DNA of 64,000 nucleotides from assembly GCF_007665395.1 (NCBI RefSeq), contig NZ_VDND01000001.1, forward strand, positions 806,001 to 870,000, in the 5' to 3' direction. Source of the stretch: Pseudomonas oryzihabitans (GTDB taxonomy: Bacteria > Pseudomonadota > Gammaproteobacteria > Pseudomonadales > Pseudomonadaceae). The notes below the pieces were generated by a model. That model worked only from the letters and a program-made list of their open reading frames with translations. It made no database searches and was not told the origin of the DNA. The translations under genes and the position numbers were made by a program. This document shows, one piece after another, positions 45,017 to 53,813 of the stretch (position 1 is its first letter; each line of letters starts with the position of its first letter).

Positions 45017-45865
45017 ATGAAGACGCTTCGCTTTCCCTGTGCTCTGACCCTCTCGGCCGTGCTCCTTGGGCTCGGCCTGCTGAGCTCTGCCAGCGCCGAT
45101 ACCCTCGATGACGTGGAGGCCAAGGGCAAGCTGGTGGTGGCCATCGACCCCACCTTCGCGCCCTACGAATACACCGACGAAAGCGGCAAGATCGTTGGCT
45201 ACACGCCGGAAATCATGCAGCGCGTGGCCGCCAAGCTCGGCGTCGAGCTCGACTATCAGAAAATGGCGTTCAGCGGGATCATCCCTGCGCTGATCGCCGG
45301 CTCGGTGGATGCGGAAGGGTCTTCGCTGAACGTCACGGCAGAGCGGGCAGCGAAGGTGCTCTTCACCGTACCCTTCGGCAAGAGCGTCAACGCCGTGTTG
45401 ACCCGCGCCGATGACAGCCGGCTCAAGGCCGGCCAACTGAGCATCGAATCGCTGTCCGGCCTGACCGGGGCCGTCAAGTCCACCACCGCCCCCGAACAGT
45501 TGCTCAAACAGTTCAATAGCGAGCTGAAGGCCAAGAATCTTGCGCCGATCAAACTGATCAGCGTCGACAGCGTGGACCAGACCCTGGCGGCACTGATGAC
45601 TCGCCGCGCCGACTTCGTCTTCGACGACATCACGGTCCTGGGCGGGCTCGCCAAGCAGTTGCCGGACAAGGTGAGGCAGGCCGGCGAACTCGGCGACAGC
45701 CAATGGATTGCCTGGGCAACTCGCAAGAACGACGAGCGCCTGAACCAGGTGATCAGCGACGAAATCCTCGCACTCAAGCAATCCGGCGAACTGAAAACCC
45801 TGCAGCAACGCTATCTCGGGGTCACCTTCGACCTGCCCTCCAGCGACTTCATCCCCAGCAAGTGA
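45017..45865 (+). CDS. Periplasmic amino-acid-type ABC substrate-binding protein
   Basis: 282 residues. Residues 1-27 form a signal peptide ending ASA. The mature protein is a family 3 (polar amino acid) binding protein: LVVAIDPTFAPYEYTDESGKIVGYTPEIM, GIIPALIAGSVDAEGSSLNVTAERA (in part), and WIAWATRKNDERLNQVISDEI near the end. AAGG before the ATG. First gene after the RpiR regulator; two DUF1989 genes separate it from its permeases. Ligand probably a small cationic or zwitterionic nitrogen compound, not deduced further. Confidence 0.88.
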   Translation: MKTLRFPCALTLSAVLLGLGLLSSASADTLDDVEAKGKLVVAIDPTFAPYEYTDESGKIVGYTPEIMQRVAAKLGVELDYQKMAFSGIIPALIAGSVDAEGSSLNVTAERAAKVLFTVPFGKSVNAVLTRADDSRLKAGQLSIESLSGLTGAVKSTTAPEQLLKQFNSELKAKNLAPIKLISVDSVDQTLAALMTRRADFVFDDITVLGGLAKQLPDKVRQAGELGDSQWIAWATRKNDERLNQVISDEILALKQSGELKTLQQRYLGVTFDLPSSDFIPSK

Positions 45866-45873
45866 GTCTCTCC

Positions 45874-46491
45874 ATGTCTTGCAACGCCCATCAGGTGCAC
45901 GTACCGGCCGGACACGGCCGGACCTTCGAAGTCCGTGCCGGCCAATACCTCACCATCATCGACACCGAAGGCCAGCAGGCGGCCGATTTCGTCGCCATGG
46001 TCCTGGGTGATACCCGCGAACACCTGTCGCCGGTCCACACTCGCCGGGCGCTGAACTCGCTCTTCTTTGCGGTCGGCGACCACCTCTATTCCAACACCGG
46101 CGAACCGTTGCTTGAAGTCATCGCCGACAGCATCGGTGTCCATGATGCCAACGTACCCGCCTGCGATCCGACGCGCTTCAGCATCGACTTCGGCGTGGAC
46201 GGCCATCGCAACTGCCTGGACAACCTGCACGAAGGCCTCGCGGAGTACGGCGTCCTGGCCGTGAACGTGCCGGAGCCCTTCAACCTGTTCCAGAACGGCC
46301 CGGTAACCGCGGACGGCCGCATGCAGGTGACCGACCCGAAGAGCCGGGCCGGTGATCACGTGGTGTTCAAGGTGCTCAAGAACCTGGTATGCGCCGTCTC
46401 GTCCTGCCCGCAGGACATCATCCCCGGCAATGGCCTGCACGTGACCCCCATCGATATCCGGGTCACCGACACCCTTCCCACGCCTGTCTGA
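45874..46491 (+). CDS. DUF1989 (urea carboxylase-associated) protein, copy 1
   Basis: 205 residues. DUF1989 proteins accompany urea/guanidine carboxylase systems; two of them form carboxyguanidine deiminase. Probable metal and active-site motifs are kept: DANVPACDPTRF, GHRNCLDNLHEGL and AVSSCPQDIIPGNG. Starts eight bases after the binding-protein stop. No biotin carboxylase is nearby, so the substrate route differs from the known carboxylase operons. Cytoplasmic. Confidence 0.84.
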   Translation: MSCNAHQVHVPAGHGRTFEVRAGQYLTIIDTEGQQAADFVAMVLGDTREHLSPVHTRRALNSLFFAVGDHLYSNTGEPLLEVIADSIGVHDANVPACDPTRFSIDFGVDGHRNCLDNLHEGLAEYGVLAVNVPEPFNLFQNGPVTADGRMQVTDPKSRAGDHVVFKVLKNLVCAVSSCPQDIIPGNGLHVTPIDIRVTDTLPTPV

Positions 46492-46500
46492 GGACCGACC

Positions 46501-47142
46501 ATGCTGCTGATGAAAGAACCCCAGGGCGATCGTGCGCCCCGCCCACCCCAGCGCGTCGACGTCGCGGCGGGCAGCGCAGGCTCCATCGCCGTGAAGCGCG
46601 GCCAGCTGCTGCGGATCGAGGCGCTGGAAGACGGCGCCGTCGCCAGCCTGTTCGGCTTCAGCGAAGCGGACCCGCAGGTGCATCTCTCCGTCCATCACAC
46701 CCGGGTGTTCAGCAATTCCTATGTGCTCGGCTCGGGCATGCGCCTGGTGAACAACAGGCGCCGGCCGGTGATGGTGCTCGGCAAGGACAGCCTGGGCACC
46801 CACGACCTGCTGCTGCCGGCGTCCACCACCGCCTTCCTGCGCAGCGAGGGCTACACGGGAACTGGCAGCATCGAGGCGCTGCAGGCCGAACTGGAACGTC
46901 TGGGTCGGCAGCAGCCCAAGCTGCCGGACCCGATCAACCTGTTCATGCACGTGGTGCTGGAGCGTGACGGCAGCATCCGCCCGCAGCCGAACAAGACCAA
47001 AGCCGGCGACCGGATCACCTGCCGGGTGGTGCAGGACATGCTATTCGTGGTCTCCACCTGCTGCACGGGCATTCCCGGCAATGACCAGGTCGCCGCCGTC
47101 GCCCTGTCGGTCGCGGAAAGCCTGAGCGATTTTCCGGAGTAG
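46501..47142 (+). CDS. DUF1989-like protein, copy 2, with altered metal site
   Basis: 213 residues. The C-terminal half aligns with the other two (PINLFMHVVLERDGSI versus FNLFQNGPVTADGR and FNIFMNIRVRPDN), so it is a paralogue. But the CPQD motif is replaced by STCCTGIPGND, and HRNC-x-DN and the AACD motif are missing, replaced by an insertion around residues 108-135. It may be a non-catalytic partner of copy 1, as in two-subunit UAAP-type assemblies. The next gene starts four bases downstream. Confidence 0.78.
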   Translation: MLLMKEPQGDRAPRPPQRVDVAAGSAGSIAVKRGQLLRIEALEDGAVASLFGFSEADPQVHLSVHHTRVFSNSYVLGSGMRLVNNRRRPVMVLGKDSLGTHDLLLPASTTAFLRSEGYTGTGSIEALQAELERLGRQQPKLPDPINLFMHVVLERDGSIRPQPNKTKAGDRITCRVVQDMLFVVSTCCTGIPGNDQVAAVALSVAESLSDFPE

Positions 47143-47145
47143 CCC

Positions 47146-47799
47146 GTGCTGGAGCAGCTGTTCAAGACCCTGCCGGCGCTGGGGCCAGGACTCCTGGTCA
47201 CATTGGAGTTGACGCTCGCGGCCGCGGCCCTGAGTTTCGTCGTGGGCCATGTCATCTGGTGGCTGCGGCAGCGCCGCGCCTGGCTGCCCAGTCGCCTGGG
47301 ACGGCTGTACGTCAGCCTGATGCGCGGTACGCCTTCCATCGTCCAGCTGTTCCTGGTGTTCTTCTCCCTGCCGCTGCTGGGGCTGGGTGGCAAGCCGCTG
47401 CTCGCCGCGATCCTGGCGATCGGTTTGAACAGTGCGGCCTATACCGCGGAAATCCTGCGGGCGAGTTATCGCACCCTCTCCGGCGGACAGCGCGAAGCCT
47501 CCCTGGCGCTGGGCATGTCGCCCTTCCAGTGCTGGCGCCACGTGCTGGCTCCGCAGGCCCTGCGTGCCAGCCTGCCCGCACTGGTCAACGAGTTCACCCT
47601 GATCGTCAAGACGACACCGCTGGCCTCCGTCATCGCGGTCACGGAGCTGACCTATGCGGGGCAACTCATCATCGCCCGCACCTACGACGCCACACCGGTG
47701 ATGTTGCCGATCGTGGCCGGCTACCTGCTGATCTGCTGGCCGATCCTGCTGTTGGCGCGCCGCCTGGAGCTTCGCTTCAATCCGCCGAGGAGCGCCTGA
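47146..47799 (+). CDS. Amino-acid-type ABC permease 1
   Basis: 217 residues from GTG 47146, three bases after the preceding stop. Five hydrophobic segments and the EAA loop REASLALGMSPFQCWRHVLAPQALRASLP (in two pieces), plus LMRGTPSIVQLFLVFF. Polar amino acid permease branch. Paired with the next gene, whose ATG is one base past its stop. No ATP-binding subunit gene lies in the cluster. Confidence 0.87.
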   Translation: MLEQLFKTLPALGPGLLVTLELTLAAAALSFVVGHVIWWLRQRRAWLPSRLGRLYVSLMRGTPSIVQLFLVFFSLPLLGLGGKPLLAAILAIGLNSAAYTAEILRASYRTLSGGQREASLALGMSPFQCWRHVLAPQALRASLPALVNEFTLIVKTTPLASVIAVTELTYAGQLIIARTYDATPVMLPIVAGYLLICWPILLLARRLELRFNPPRSA

Positions 47800-47800
47800 A

Positions 47801-48460
47801 ATGGACCTGGACATTCTCGCTAGATATCTCCCTTCGCTGTTCGAAGGACTGCTGTACACGCTGCAGCTGGCGCTGATCAGTGCCGTACCCGCACTGGTCT
47901 TCGCGGCTTTGCTGGCCTGGATCGGATTGCGCAGCCACAGCCGAGTGCTCAGGGGCCTGGCGCGCAGCTACACCAACTTCATCCTCGGGATGCCCCTGCT
48001 GGTGCTGATCTACATGCTCTTTTTCATCCTGCCGGAATATGGGCTCACGCTGTCCTCGCCGGTGGTAGGCGTCACGGCCCTGGCCCTCTATTACGGCCCC
48101 TACCTGGCACAGGTGCTGCGCGCCGCCTTCGCGGCCATTCCCGCAGGCCAGTTCGAGGCCTGCAGCGCCCTGGGAATGTCGCCCTGGCAGAGCTTTCGTC
48201 ATGTAGCGCTGCATCAGGCCTTGCCGGTCGCCATTCCACCCGCGACGGGACTCTTCATCGGTCTGCTGAAGGATTCCGCGCTGCTCTCGGTGGTGTCCGT
48301 GGAGGAATTCATGTACGCGGCCAAGCAGGCCATTTCGGAAAGCTATGCCCCGCTGGAAATCTACCTGGCCGTGGCCCTGAGCTACTGGCTGGTCACGCTC
48401 GCCATCGATGCCGCCGCGGGCGCCTGGGAACGCCGCCTCACTCGCCATCGCCTTCTCTAG
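47801..48460 (+). CDS. Amino-acid-type ABC permease 2
   Basis: 219 residues with LILGMPLLVLIYMLFF and an EAA loop EACSALGMSPWQSFRHVALHQALP. Partner of the preceding permease; together with the binding protein they form an importer. The GAGGAG ribosome site lies inside the end of permease 1. The ATPase must be encoded elsewhere or shared. Confidence 0.87.
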   Translation: MDLDILARYLPSLFEGLLYTLQLALISAVPALVFAALLAWIGLRSHSRVLRGLARSYTNFILGMPLLVLIYMLFFILPEYGLTLSSPVVGVTALALYYGPYLAQVLRAAFAAIPAGQFEACSALGMSPWQSFRHVALHQALPVAIPPATGLFIGLLKDSALLSVVSVEEFMYAAKQAISESYAPLEIYLAVALSYWLVTLAIDAAAGAWERRLTRHRLL

Positions 48461-48479
48461 TCATTCTCGAGGATCGTCC

Positions 48480-49154
48480 ATGTCCCATCCGTCCAGTTCC
48501 ATCGTCATTCCCGCCGGCCACGGCAAGGCGGTCCGCCTCCGCGCTGGCCAGAGCGTCCAGGTCATCAATACCCACGGTACCCAGGTGGTCGACTGCTGGG
48601 CCTGGAATGCCTACGACCTCAACGAATACATGTGCATGGAGACCACACGGGTCTATACCCAGCACCTCAATCCGGTGGTCGGCGACAGCTTCGTCACCAG
48701 CGAGCGGCATCCGATCCTGACCGTGGTCGAAGACACCTCCCCGGGCGTTCACGACACCTTCATGGCCGCCTGCGACCGGCGGCGCTACGAGCTGCTCGGT
48801 TGCACCCACTACCACAGGAACTGCGCCGACAATCTGTTCGAGGGCATGCTGGAACTGGGCGTCACTCCGCCAAGACGCAACCTCGCCTCGTTCAATATCT
48901 TCATGAACATCAGGGTGCGGCCGGACAATATCCATCTGGATACCCTACCCACGGTCACCCGCCCGGGTGACTTCATCACCCTACGCGCGGAAATGGACTG
49001 CTTCGTCGCCTTCTCGGCCTGCCCGCAGGACATCGTCAGCATCCAGGGGGAAGGAGACAACACGCCGAAGGATGCCGAACTACGCATTCTCGATGACGCC
49101 TATTCCCACATTCCTGTCCGTGGCCCCTGGCTACCCGCACACCTGGCGCCCTGA
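48480..49154 (+). CDS. DUF1989 (urea carboxylase-associated) protein, copy 3
   Basis: 224 residues. Retains the three motifs lost from copy 2: TFMAACDRRRYE, HYHRNCADNLFEGML and AFSACPQDIVSIQG. The spacing of these motifs is the same as in copy 1. Starts 19 bases after permease 2. Probable metal-dependent enzyme. The sequence ends in an extra tail HIPVRGPWLPAHLAP not seen in the others. Last gene of the RpiR-controlled operon before a 396-bp gap. Confidence 0.84.
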   Translation: MSHPSSSIVIPAGHGKAVRLRAGQSVQVINTHGTQVVDCWAWNAYDLNEYMCMETTRVYTQHLNPVVGDSFVTSERHPILTVVEDTSPGVHDTFMAACDRRRYELLGCTHYHRNCADNLFEGMLELGVTPPRRNLASFNIFMNIRVRPDNIHLDTLPTVTRPGDFITLRAEMDCFVAFSACPQDIVSIQGEGDNTPKDAELRILDDAYSHIPVRGPWLPAHLAP

Positions 49155-49429
49155 TTGCACCGGTACCCATCCGCTGCGTCACGGACGGAGGCTTCCCTCC
49201 AAGCCGGAAAGAGTCTGACCCTCGCCTTCGCCCGGATCTCACTCAGGCTCCGTCGCCGGCTGGTGCCGATCGTTCGGCCACCGATCCATACAGTGCGGAT
49301 TGACGGTGAATACGTCCGGCCAAAGGACATCCCTGCCCGACTGTCTCGCGGGCTATTCGGACACGAACGCGAGCAAGGGCAGAACCTCCTTACAGCCTCC
49401 CCGCAGCACTATCTGATACTCACAAAGTA

Positions 49430-49529
49430 TTGATAGGTGATATTTCATATATTTTTAATCCTTCGGTGAAGCCGCTAAGGTTCCTTCCGTGAGCTCGCAT
49501 CGGCTCACGACCAACGCGCCCAACAACAA
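49430..49529 (+). promoter_or_regulatory. Promoter, leader hairpin and AACAACAA motif of the oprD-like gene
   Basis: TTGATA (49430-49435), 18-base spacer, TTTAAT is a possible sigma-70 promoter in an A+T-rich patch. It is followed by the hairpin CGTGAGC-N8-GCTCACG (49488-49509) and AACAACAA (49522-49529) eleven bases before AAGGAA. The AACAACAA is the Hfq/Crc target form. The part of the gap before 49430 (49155-49429) shows nothing recognisable. Confidence 0.45.
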
Positions 49530-49550
49530 TTACGCGTCAAGGAATCCACC

Positions 49551-50789
49551 ATGCGCCTGTCACCGCTCGCTGCCGGGGTTGGCACCGCCACCCTCGCCTC
49601 CTTCTGTCCCGTGGATGCCTTCGCCGAGCTGTTCGCCGACAGCAAGGCCGAACTGGAACTACGCAACTTCTACTTCAATGGCGACTACCGCGAATCCGGC
49701 GCCCGTCAGTCCAAGCGTGAGGAATGGGCCCAGGGCTTCATCCTCGATTACGAGTCGGGCTTCACCGACGGGCCGATCGGCGTGGGTGTCGATGCCCTCG
49801 GCATGCTGGGCCTGAAGCTGGATTCGGGCCCCGACCGGCAGAACACCGGCCTGCTCCCGGTTGGCGATGATCGCGCGCCCGACGACTACAGCAAGCTCGG
49901 CCTGACCGGAAAGGTCCGGGTCTCCCAGACCACCCTCAAGGTGGGCACCCTGATCCCCAGGATGCAGACGGTCCGCAGCAGCAATTCGCGCCTGCTGCCG
50001 CAGACCTTCCAGGGCGCCCACCTGCTGTCCAAGGAATTCGAGGGACTGACCTTCAACGCCGGGCGCCTCACCCAGAACCGTGTCCGCAACGACAGCGCGA
50101 ACGAAGACATGAGCGTCACCGGCAGCGGCATCACCGGCGGCCGGACCAGCGATAGCTTCGACTTCGCTGGCGTGAGCTATCGCTGGAGCAAGGCACTTTC
50201 CACGCTCTACGACTATGGCCGCCTCGACCAGAACTACGAACAGCATATGTTCAACGTCCTGCACGTCCTGCCGGTCGGCAAGGACCAGTCGCTGGAAACG
50301 GACCTGCGCTACGCGCGCTCGCGCAAGGCCGGCAGCACCAATGTCGACAACGATGCCTACGGCATCAAACTAACCTACAACCTCGGTCATCACGCCTTTG
50401 GCGCCGCCTACCAGCGAATGGACGGCGAGACCGGCTTTCCTCACCTCAATGGCACCGATTCGTACTTGGTCAACTACGTGATGCTGTCGCCGGACTTCGC
50501 CAATCCAGGCGAGCGCTCCTGGCAGGTGCGCTACGACTATGACTTCGCCGCCTGGGGAATCCCGGGGCTCGCCTTCATGACGCGCTATCTCAGGGGTGAC
50601 CATTTCAACGGGCCGAATGGCGTCGCCGGCCAGGAGTGGGAGCGCGATACCGAGCTGGAATACAGCTTCCAGAGCGGCGCCCTGAAGCACTTCAAGGTGC
50701 GCTGGCGCAATGGCACCTATCGCAGTCACAACGACACCGAGATCGACCAGAACCGGCTGATTCTCAGCTACACCCTGCCCCTGCTCTGA
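49551..50789 (+). CDS. OprD-family outer-membrane porin
   Basis: 412 residues. Signal peptide ~1-25 (cut near DAFA), then an 18-strand-type barrel with family sequence LELRNFYFNGDYRES, QGFILDYESGFTDG, VGVDALGMLGLKLDSG, LLPQTFQGAHLLSKEFEGL and the terminal strand QNRLILSYTLPLL. OprD proteins admit basic amino acids and small carboxylates. SD AAGGAA. The lyase gene starts 67 bp later on the same strand, so porin and periplasmic enzyme are probably made together. Confidence 0.9.
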   Translation: MRLSPLAAGVGTATLASFCPVDAFAELFADSKAELELRNFYFNGDYRESGARQSKREEWAQGFILDYESGFTDGPIGVGVDALGMLGLKLDSGPDRQNTGLLPVGDDRAPDDYSKLGLTGKVRVSQTTLKVGTLIPRMQTVRSSNSRLLPQTFQGAHLLSKEFEGLTFNAGRLTQNRVRNDSANEDMSVTGSGITGGRTSDSFDFAGVSYRWSKALSTLYDYGRLDQNYEQHMFNVLHVLPVGKDQSLETDLRYARSRKAGSTNVDNDAYGIKLTYNLGHHAFGAAYQRMDGETGFPHLNGTDSYLVNYVMLSPDFANPGERSWQVRYDYDFAAWGIPGLAFMTRYLRGDHFNGPNGVAGQEWERDTELEYSFQSGALKHFKVRWRNGTYRSHNDTEIDQNRLILSYTLPLL

Positions 50790-50856
50790 TGCCCACCCCG
50801 GGCGCCTTGCGCAGCCAGGCGTCTGCGCTCTTTCCTAGCTGAGAGGATCACCTGCC

Positions 50857-52449
50857 ATGCTCGCCATCCCGCGTCTGCTACCCCTTGCCCTACTCATTAC
50901 GCTGGCCAGTGGCAACCTGGCCCTGGCGGCCAATACCGCCGATACCTCTTGTAAAACCACCGCCGAGTGCCAGGCGCAAGTGGCCCGAATCGGTGCCACC
51001 GTCGAGCACAGCGGCGCGCGGGCGGGCGGCGTCGAAGACCAATTCGACTGGTTGAACCGCATCAACAAGGCATCCATCGTGATGCTGACCGAGGAAGGCA
51101 TCGTCGCCCCGGAGATGGGACGCAAGATCGCTGGCGGCGTCGCGTACGCCATCGATCAAGGCGGCCAGCCGGACGGTAAACGGCCCAGCGACATTCTCCA
51201 GCTGGAACGCATCATGACCGACAAGATCGGCCCGGAGGCCTCGCTGATCCACTCGGGGCGCAGTCGCCAGGATATCTACGCGACCTATCGCCTGGCCTCC
51301 CTGCGCGGCCAGGTACTGGCCTACAGCGACGCCATGAACGCGACCCGCCAGCGGCTGCTCGCCCTTGCGGCGGCGAACGTCGACACGCTGGTGCCGGCCT
51401 ATACCAACGGCGTCCAGGCGATGCCGATCTCCTATGCCCACTACCTGCTCGCCTACGCCGACTCCTTCGCCCGCGACGCCCAACGCCTCGCGCAGCTCTA
51501 CGAGCGCCTCAATCTCAGCCCCATGGGTACCGCGGTACTGGCCAACTCCGCCTATCCCCTCAATCGTGAACGGCTCGCCTCGCTGCTCGGCTTCGACGGC
51601 GTGCGCCAGAACTCGCTGGATTCCAGCCAGGTGTCCACCTACGACATTCCCATCGAAGCGGCCGACATCGCTGCCTCCTCGGCAATCCGTCTCGGCGCGA
51701 TGATTGGCGACATCCATACCCAGTACCACCAGATCCGCCCCTGGCTCCTGCTGGACGAAGGCTCCACCTACACCAGCAGCGCCATGCCGCAGAAGCGTAA
51801 CCCTGGACTGTTGATGCGCACCCGCGAAGCGGCCTCGGACACCATCGGCCTGGCCCAAACCATCACCTTGCGCGCGCACAACGTGACCACGGGCATGACG
51901 GACTACAAGTTCGCCTTCGACGACCTGAATTTCTACGATTCCGCCATAGGTATGTTCACCAGCATGGACCACGTGCTGGATGCCCTCACCATCAATCCGC
52001 AACGCGCCCTGGAAGAACTCGAGAACGAATGGACCACGTCGATGGAGCTGGCCGACACCCTGGAACGCGGCCATCAGGTGCCCTTCCGCATTGGCCACAG
52101 CTTCGCCTCGCTGATCGTCACCGAGGCGCGCAACGAAGGTTTCACGCCCAAGACCTTCCCCTTCGCCAAGGCCCAGCAGCTCTATACCCAGGCTGCCGAG
52201 AAGTACCAGTGGAAGGACACCAAGCTGCCCCTCGGGGAAGACGAGTTCCGCGCGGCGCTGTCCCCCGTCGCCATGGTCAGGACGCGGGTCGGTACGGGTG
52301 GCCCACAGCCCGCCGAAGTGCAGCGCATGCTGAGTGAGGCGAAGAAGACCCTGCAGGCCGATGTCGACTGGACCAAAGGCCGCCGGCAACGTCTGGCCGA
52401 CGCCGATACCAACCTCGACCAGGCCTTCGCCAAGCTGCTGAAGAATTGA
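50857..52449 (+). CDS. Exported argininosuccinate-lyase-family enzyme
   Basis: 530 residues. Residues 1-24 form a clear Sec signal (LLPLALLITLASGNLALA). The mature part is a fumarate-lyase-superfamily protein of the argininosuccinate-lyase type: HSGRSRQDIYATYRL (from residue 132), NLSPMGTAVLANSAYPLNR, and the catalytic-loop signature SSAMPQKRNP at 307-316 followed by TGMTDYKFAFDD. Signature residues Ser and Lys are kept. It should eliminate fumarate from an N-succinyl compound, but in the periplasm. Cytoplasmic ASLs have no leader. Paired with the OprD porin upstream. Confidence 0.86.
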   Translation: MLAIPRLLPLALLITLASGNLALAANTADTSCKTTAECQAQVARIGATVEHSGARAGGVEDQFDWLNRINKASIVMLTEEGIVAPEMGRKIAGGVAYAIDQGGQPDGKRPSDILQLERIMTDKIGPEASLIHSGRSRQDIYATYRLASLRGQVLAYSDAMNATRQRLLALAAANVDTLVPAYTNGVQAMPISYAHYLLAYADSFARDAQRLAQLYERLNLSPMGTAVLANSAYPLNRERLASLLGFDGVRQNSLDSSQVSTYDIPIEAADIAASSAIRLGAMIGDIHTQYHQIRPWLLLDEGSTYTSSAMPQKRNPGLLMRTREAASDTIGLAQTITLRAHNVTTGMTDYKFAFDDLNFYDSAIGMFTSMDHVLDALTINPQRALEELENEWTTSMELADTLERGHQVPFRIGHSFASLIVTEARNEGFTPKTFPFAKAQQLYTQAAEKYQWKDTKLPLGEDEFRAALSPVAMVRTRVGTGGPQPAEVQRMLSEAKKTLQADVDWTKGRRQRLADADTNLDQAFAKLLKN

Positions 52450-52462
52450 TGCATCCGGTCTT

Positions 52463-53707
52463 TCAGGACGCCAGGGCAGCTTCCAGCCGTTGGTCATCGA
52501 GCGTTCCCTGCCAGCGCGCCAGCGCCAGGCAGGCGACGCAGTTACCCAACACATTGGTGATGGAGCGGCATTTCAGCAGACGCTCGACCCCCAATAGCAG
52601 GCCAATCCCTTCCAGTGGGATGAACTGCAGAATCGCCAGCGTCGCCGCCAGGGTCAGGAAGGCCGAGCCCGCCACGCTCGTCGACCCCAGGGTGGTGATG
52701 AGTGCAACGAGTACGAAGAGTGCCAACTGCGCCATCGACAGCTCGACACCGACGAACTGGGTGAGAAACAGCAGGGCGACCGCCATATAGAGGTTCGAGC
52801 CAGCCAGGTTGAAGGTATAGCCCGTGGTGAGCGACAGGCGCACGAGCCCTGGTGGGCAACCTGCCTGTTCGAGACGTCCGATCAGCGCCGGTAAGGCGGC
52901 GACCGAAGAACCGGTGACCACCACGAGCAACAACTCGCGCCTCAGCCAGAACACCAGGCGCAGCAGGGAAAAACCGCTCAACCGGGCAACCAGGCCCAGC
53001 ACGCCGAAGACAAACACCAAGGAAGCCAGATAGACAGCGAACAGGAACGTCAGGAGTGGCCAGAGCGAAGCCCCGCCATAGTGCGCCACGGTATAGGCCA
53101 TCGCCCCGAAGGCAGCGAGGGGCGCTAGCCGGATGAACAGCCGCAGCAACCGCAAGAGCAGCGCCGCGACCCGCTCGATACCGACCAGCCAGGGCAACCC
53201 CCAGTCGCCTAGATAGCGCCAGGTGAGACCCAGCACGACGGCGAGTGACAGCAGCGGTAGCACGACGCCCTGGGTGAAGGCCGCTATCACCATTCCTGGA
53301 AGCGTATTGCCGAGGGAGGAAGGCGGAGCGACGGGCGCGGCAAGCAGGGTATCGGCCTGCTCTACGCCCTCCCACCCAATCGGTACCAGGTCGAGGCCTG
53401 CCGAAGCGCCCGGCAGGATCAATCCGCCGACGAGGAGCCCCACCACTAGGGACAGCAAGGACATCAGTTGGAAGTACAGCCCCATCCGCGTGGCCAGGAC
53501 ACCGGCACCCCGCTCCAGCCGGGCGATCGCCGACACGATCAGGGTGAACATCACCAGGGGTACGAGCGAGCCGAGGGTAGACAGAAACAGGTCGCTCATG
53601 GGTTTCATGGCGACCGCCCATGCGGGATGCCAGAGCCCCAGTAGGACACCACCGGTAACCGCCACCATGATCTGCACGGTGCCGTTGCGAGCGAGCCTCG
53701 CGACCAT
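52463..53707 (-). CDS. Dicarboxylate/amino acid:cation symporter (DAACS)
   Basis: 414 residues with eight or more hydrophobic segments; the C-terminal core SSVAALPALIGRLEQAG, TGYTFNLAGSNLYMAVALLFL and LGSTSVAGSAFLTL correspond to the two re-entrant hairpins and TM7 of the Glt/Dct family. Imports C4-dicarboxylates or glutamate/aspartate with Na+ or H+. Convergent with the lyase gene (13-bp gap), divergent from a LysR gene. Fumarate released by the lyase is an attractive substrate. Start at MVARLAR (53707), with GGAG six bases upstream. Confidence 0.88.
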   Translation of the reverse strand: MVARLARNGTVQIMVAVTGGVLLGLWHPAWAVAMKPMSDLFLSTLGSLVPLVMFTLIVSAIARLERGAGVLATRMGLYFQLMSLLSLVVGLLVGGLILPGASAGLDLVPIGWEGVEQADTLLAAPVAPPSSLGNTLPGMVIAAFTQGVVLPLLSLAVVLGLTWRYLGDWGLPWLVGIERVAALLLRLLRLFIRLAPLAAFGAMAYTVAHYGGASLWPLLTFLFAVYLASLVFVFGVLGLVARLSGFSLLRLVFWLRRELLLVVVTGSSVAALPALIGRLEQAGCPPGLVRLSLTTGYTFNLAGSNLYMAVALLFLTQFVGVELSMAQLALFVLVALITTLGSTSVAGSAFLTLAATLAILQFIPLEGIGLLLGVERLLKCRSITNVLGNCVACLALARWQGTLDDQRLEAALAS

Positions 53708-53720
53708 TCGAACTCCGGAG

Positions 53721-53728
53721 TTGTTGTT
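53721..53728 (-). promoter_or_regulatory. AACAACAA motif before the DAACS symporter gene
   Basis: Minus-strand AACAACAA ends three bases before the CCGGAG ribosome site. AANAANAA form of Hfq/Crc targets. Confidence 0.55.
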
Positions 53729-53813
53729 ATTGTAGGGGTGGTAGCGCCCACCGCGCGTCACCATCCTAACCGATCGGCCGGGTACGCCGGCGCCCAAGAG
53801 ATCAGGCGAACCC

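Noticed and set aside
49155..49433. 92-codon open frame between DUF1989 copy 3 and the porin
   Set aside because: TTG start directly after the previous stop, no ribosome site, no homology, ends in the promoter region.
50890..52554. 554-codon frame opposite the exported lyase
   Set aside because: Antisense to the lyase with its intact catalytic motif; no homology.
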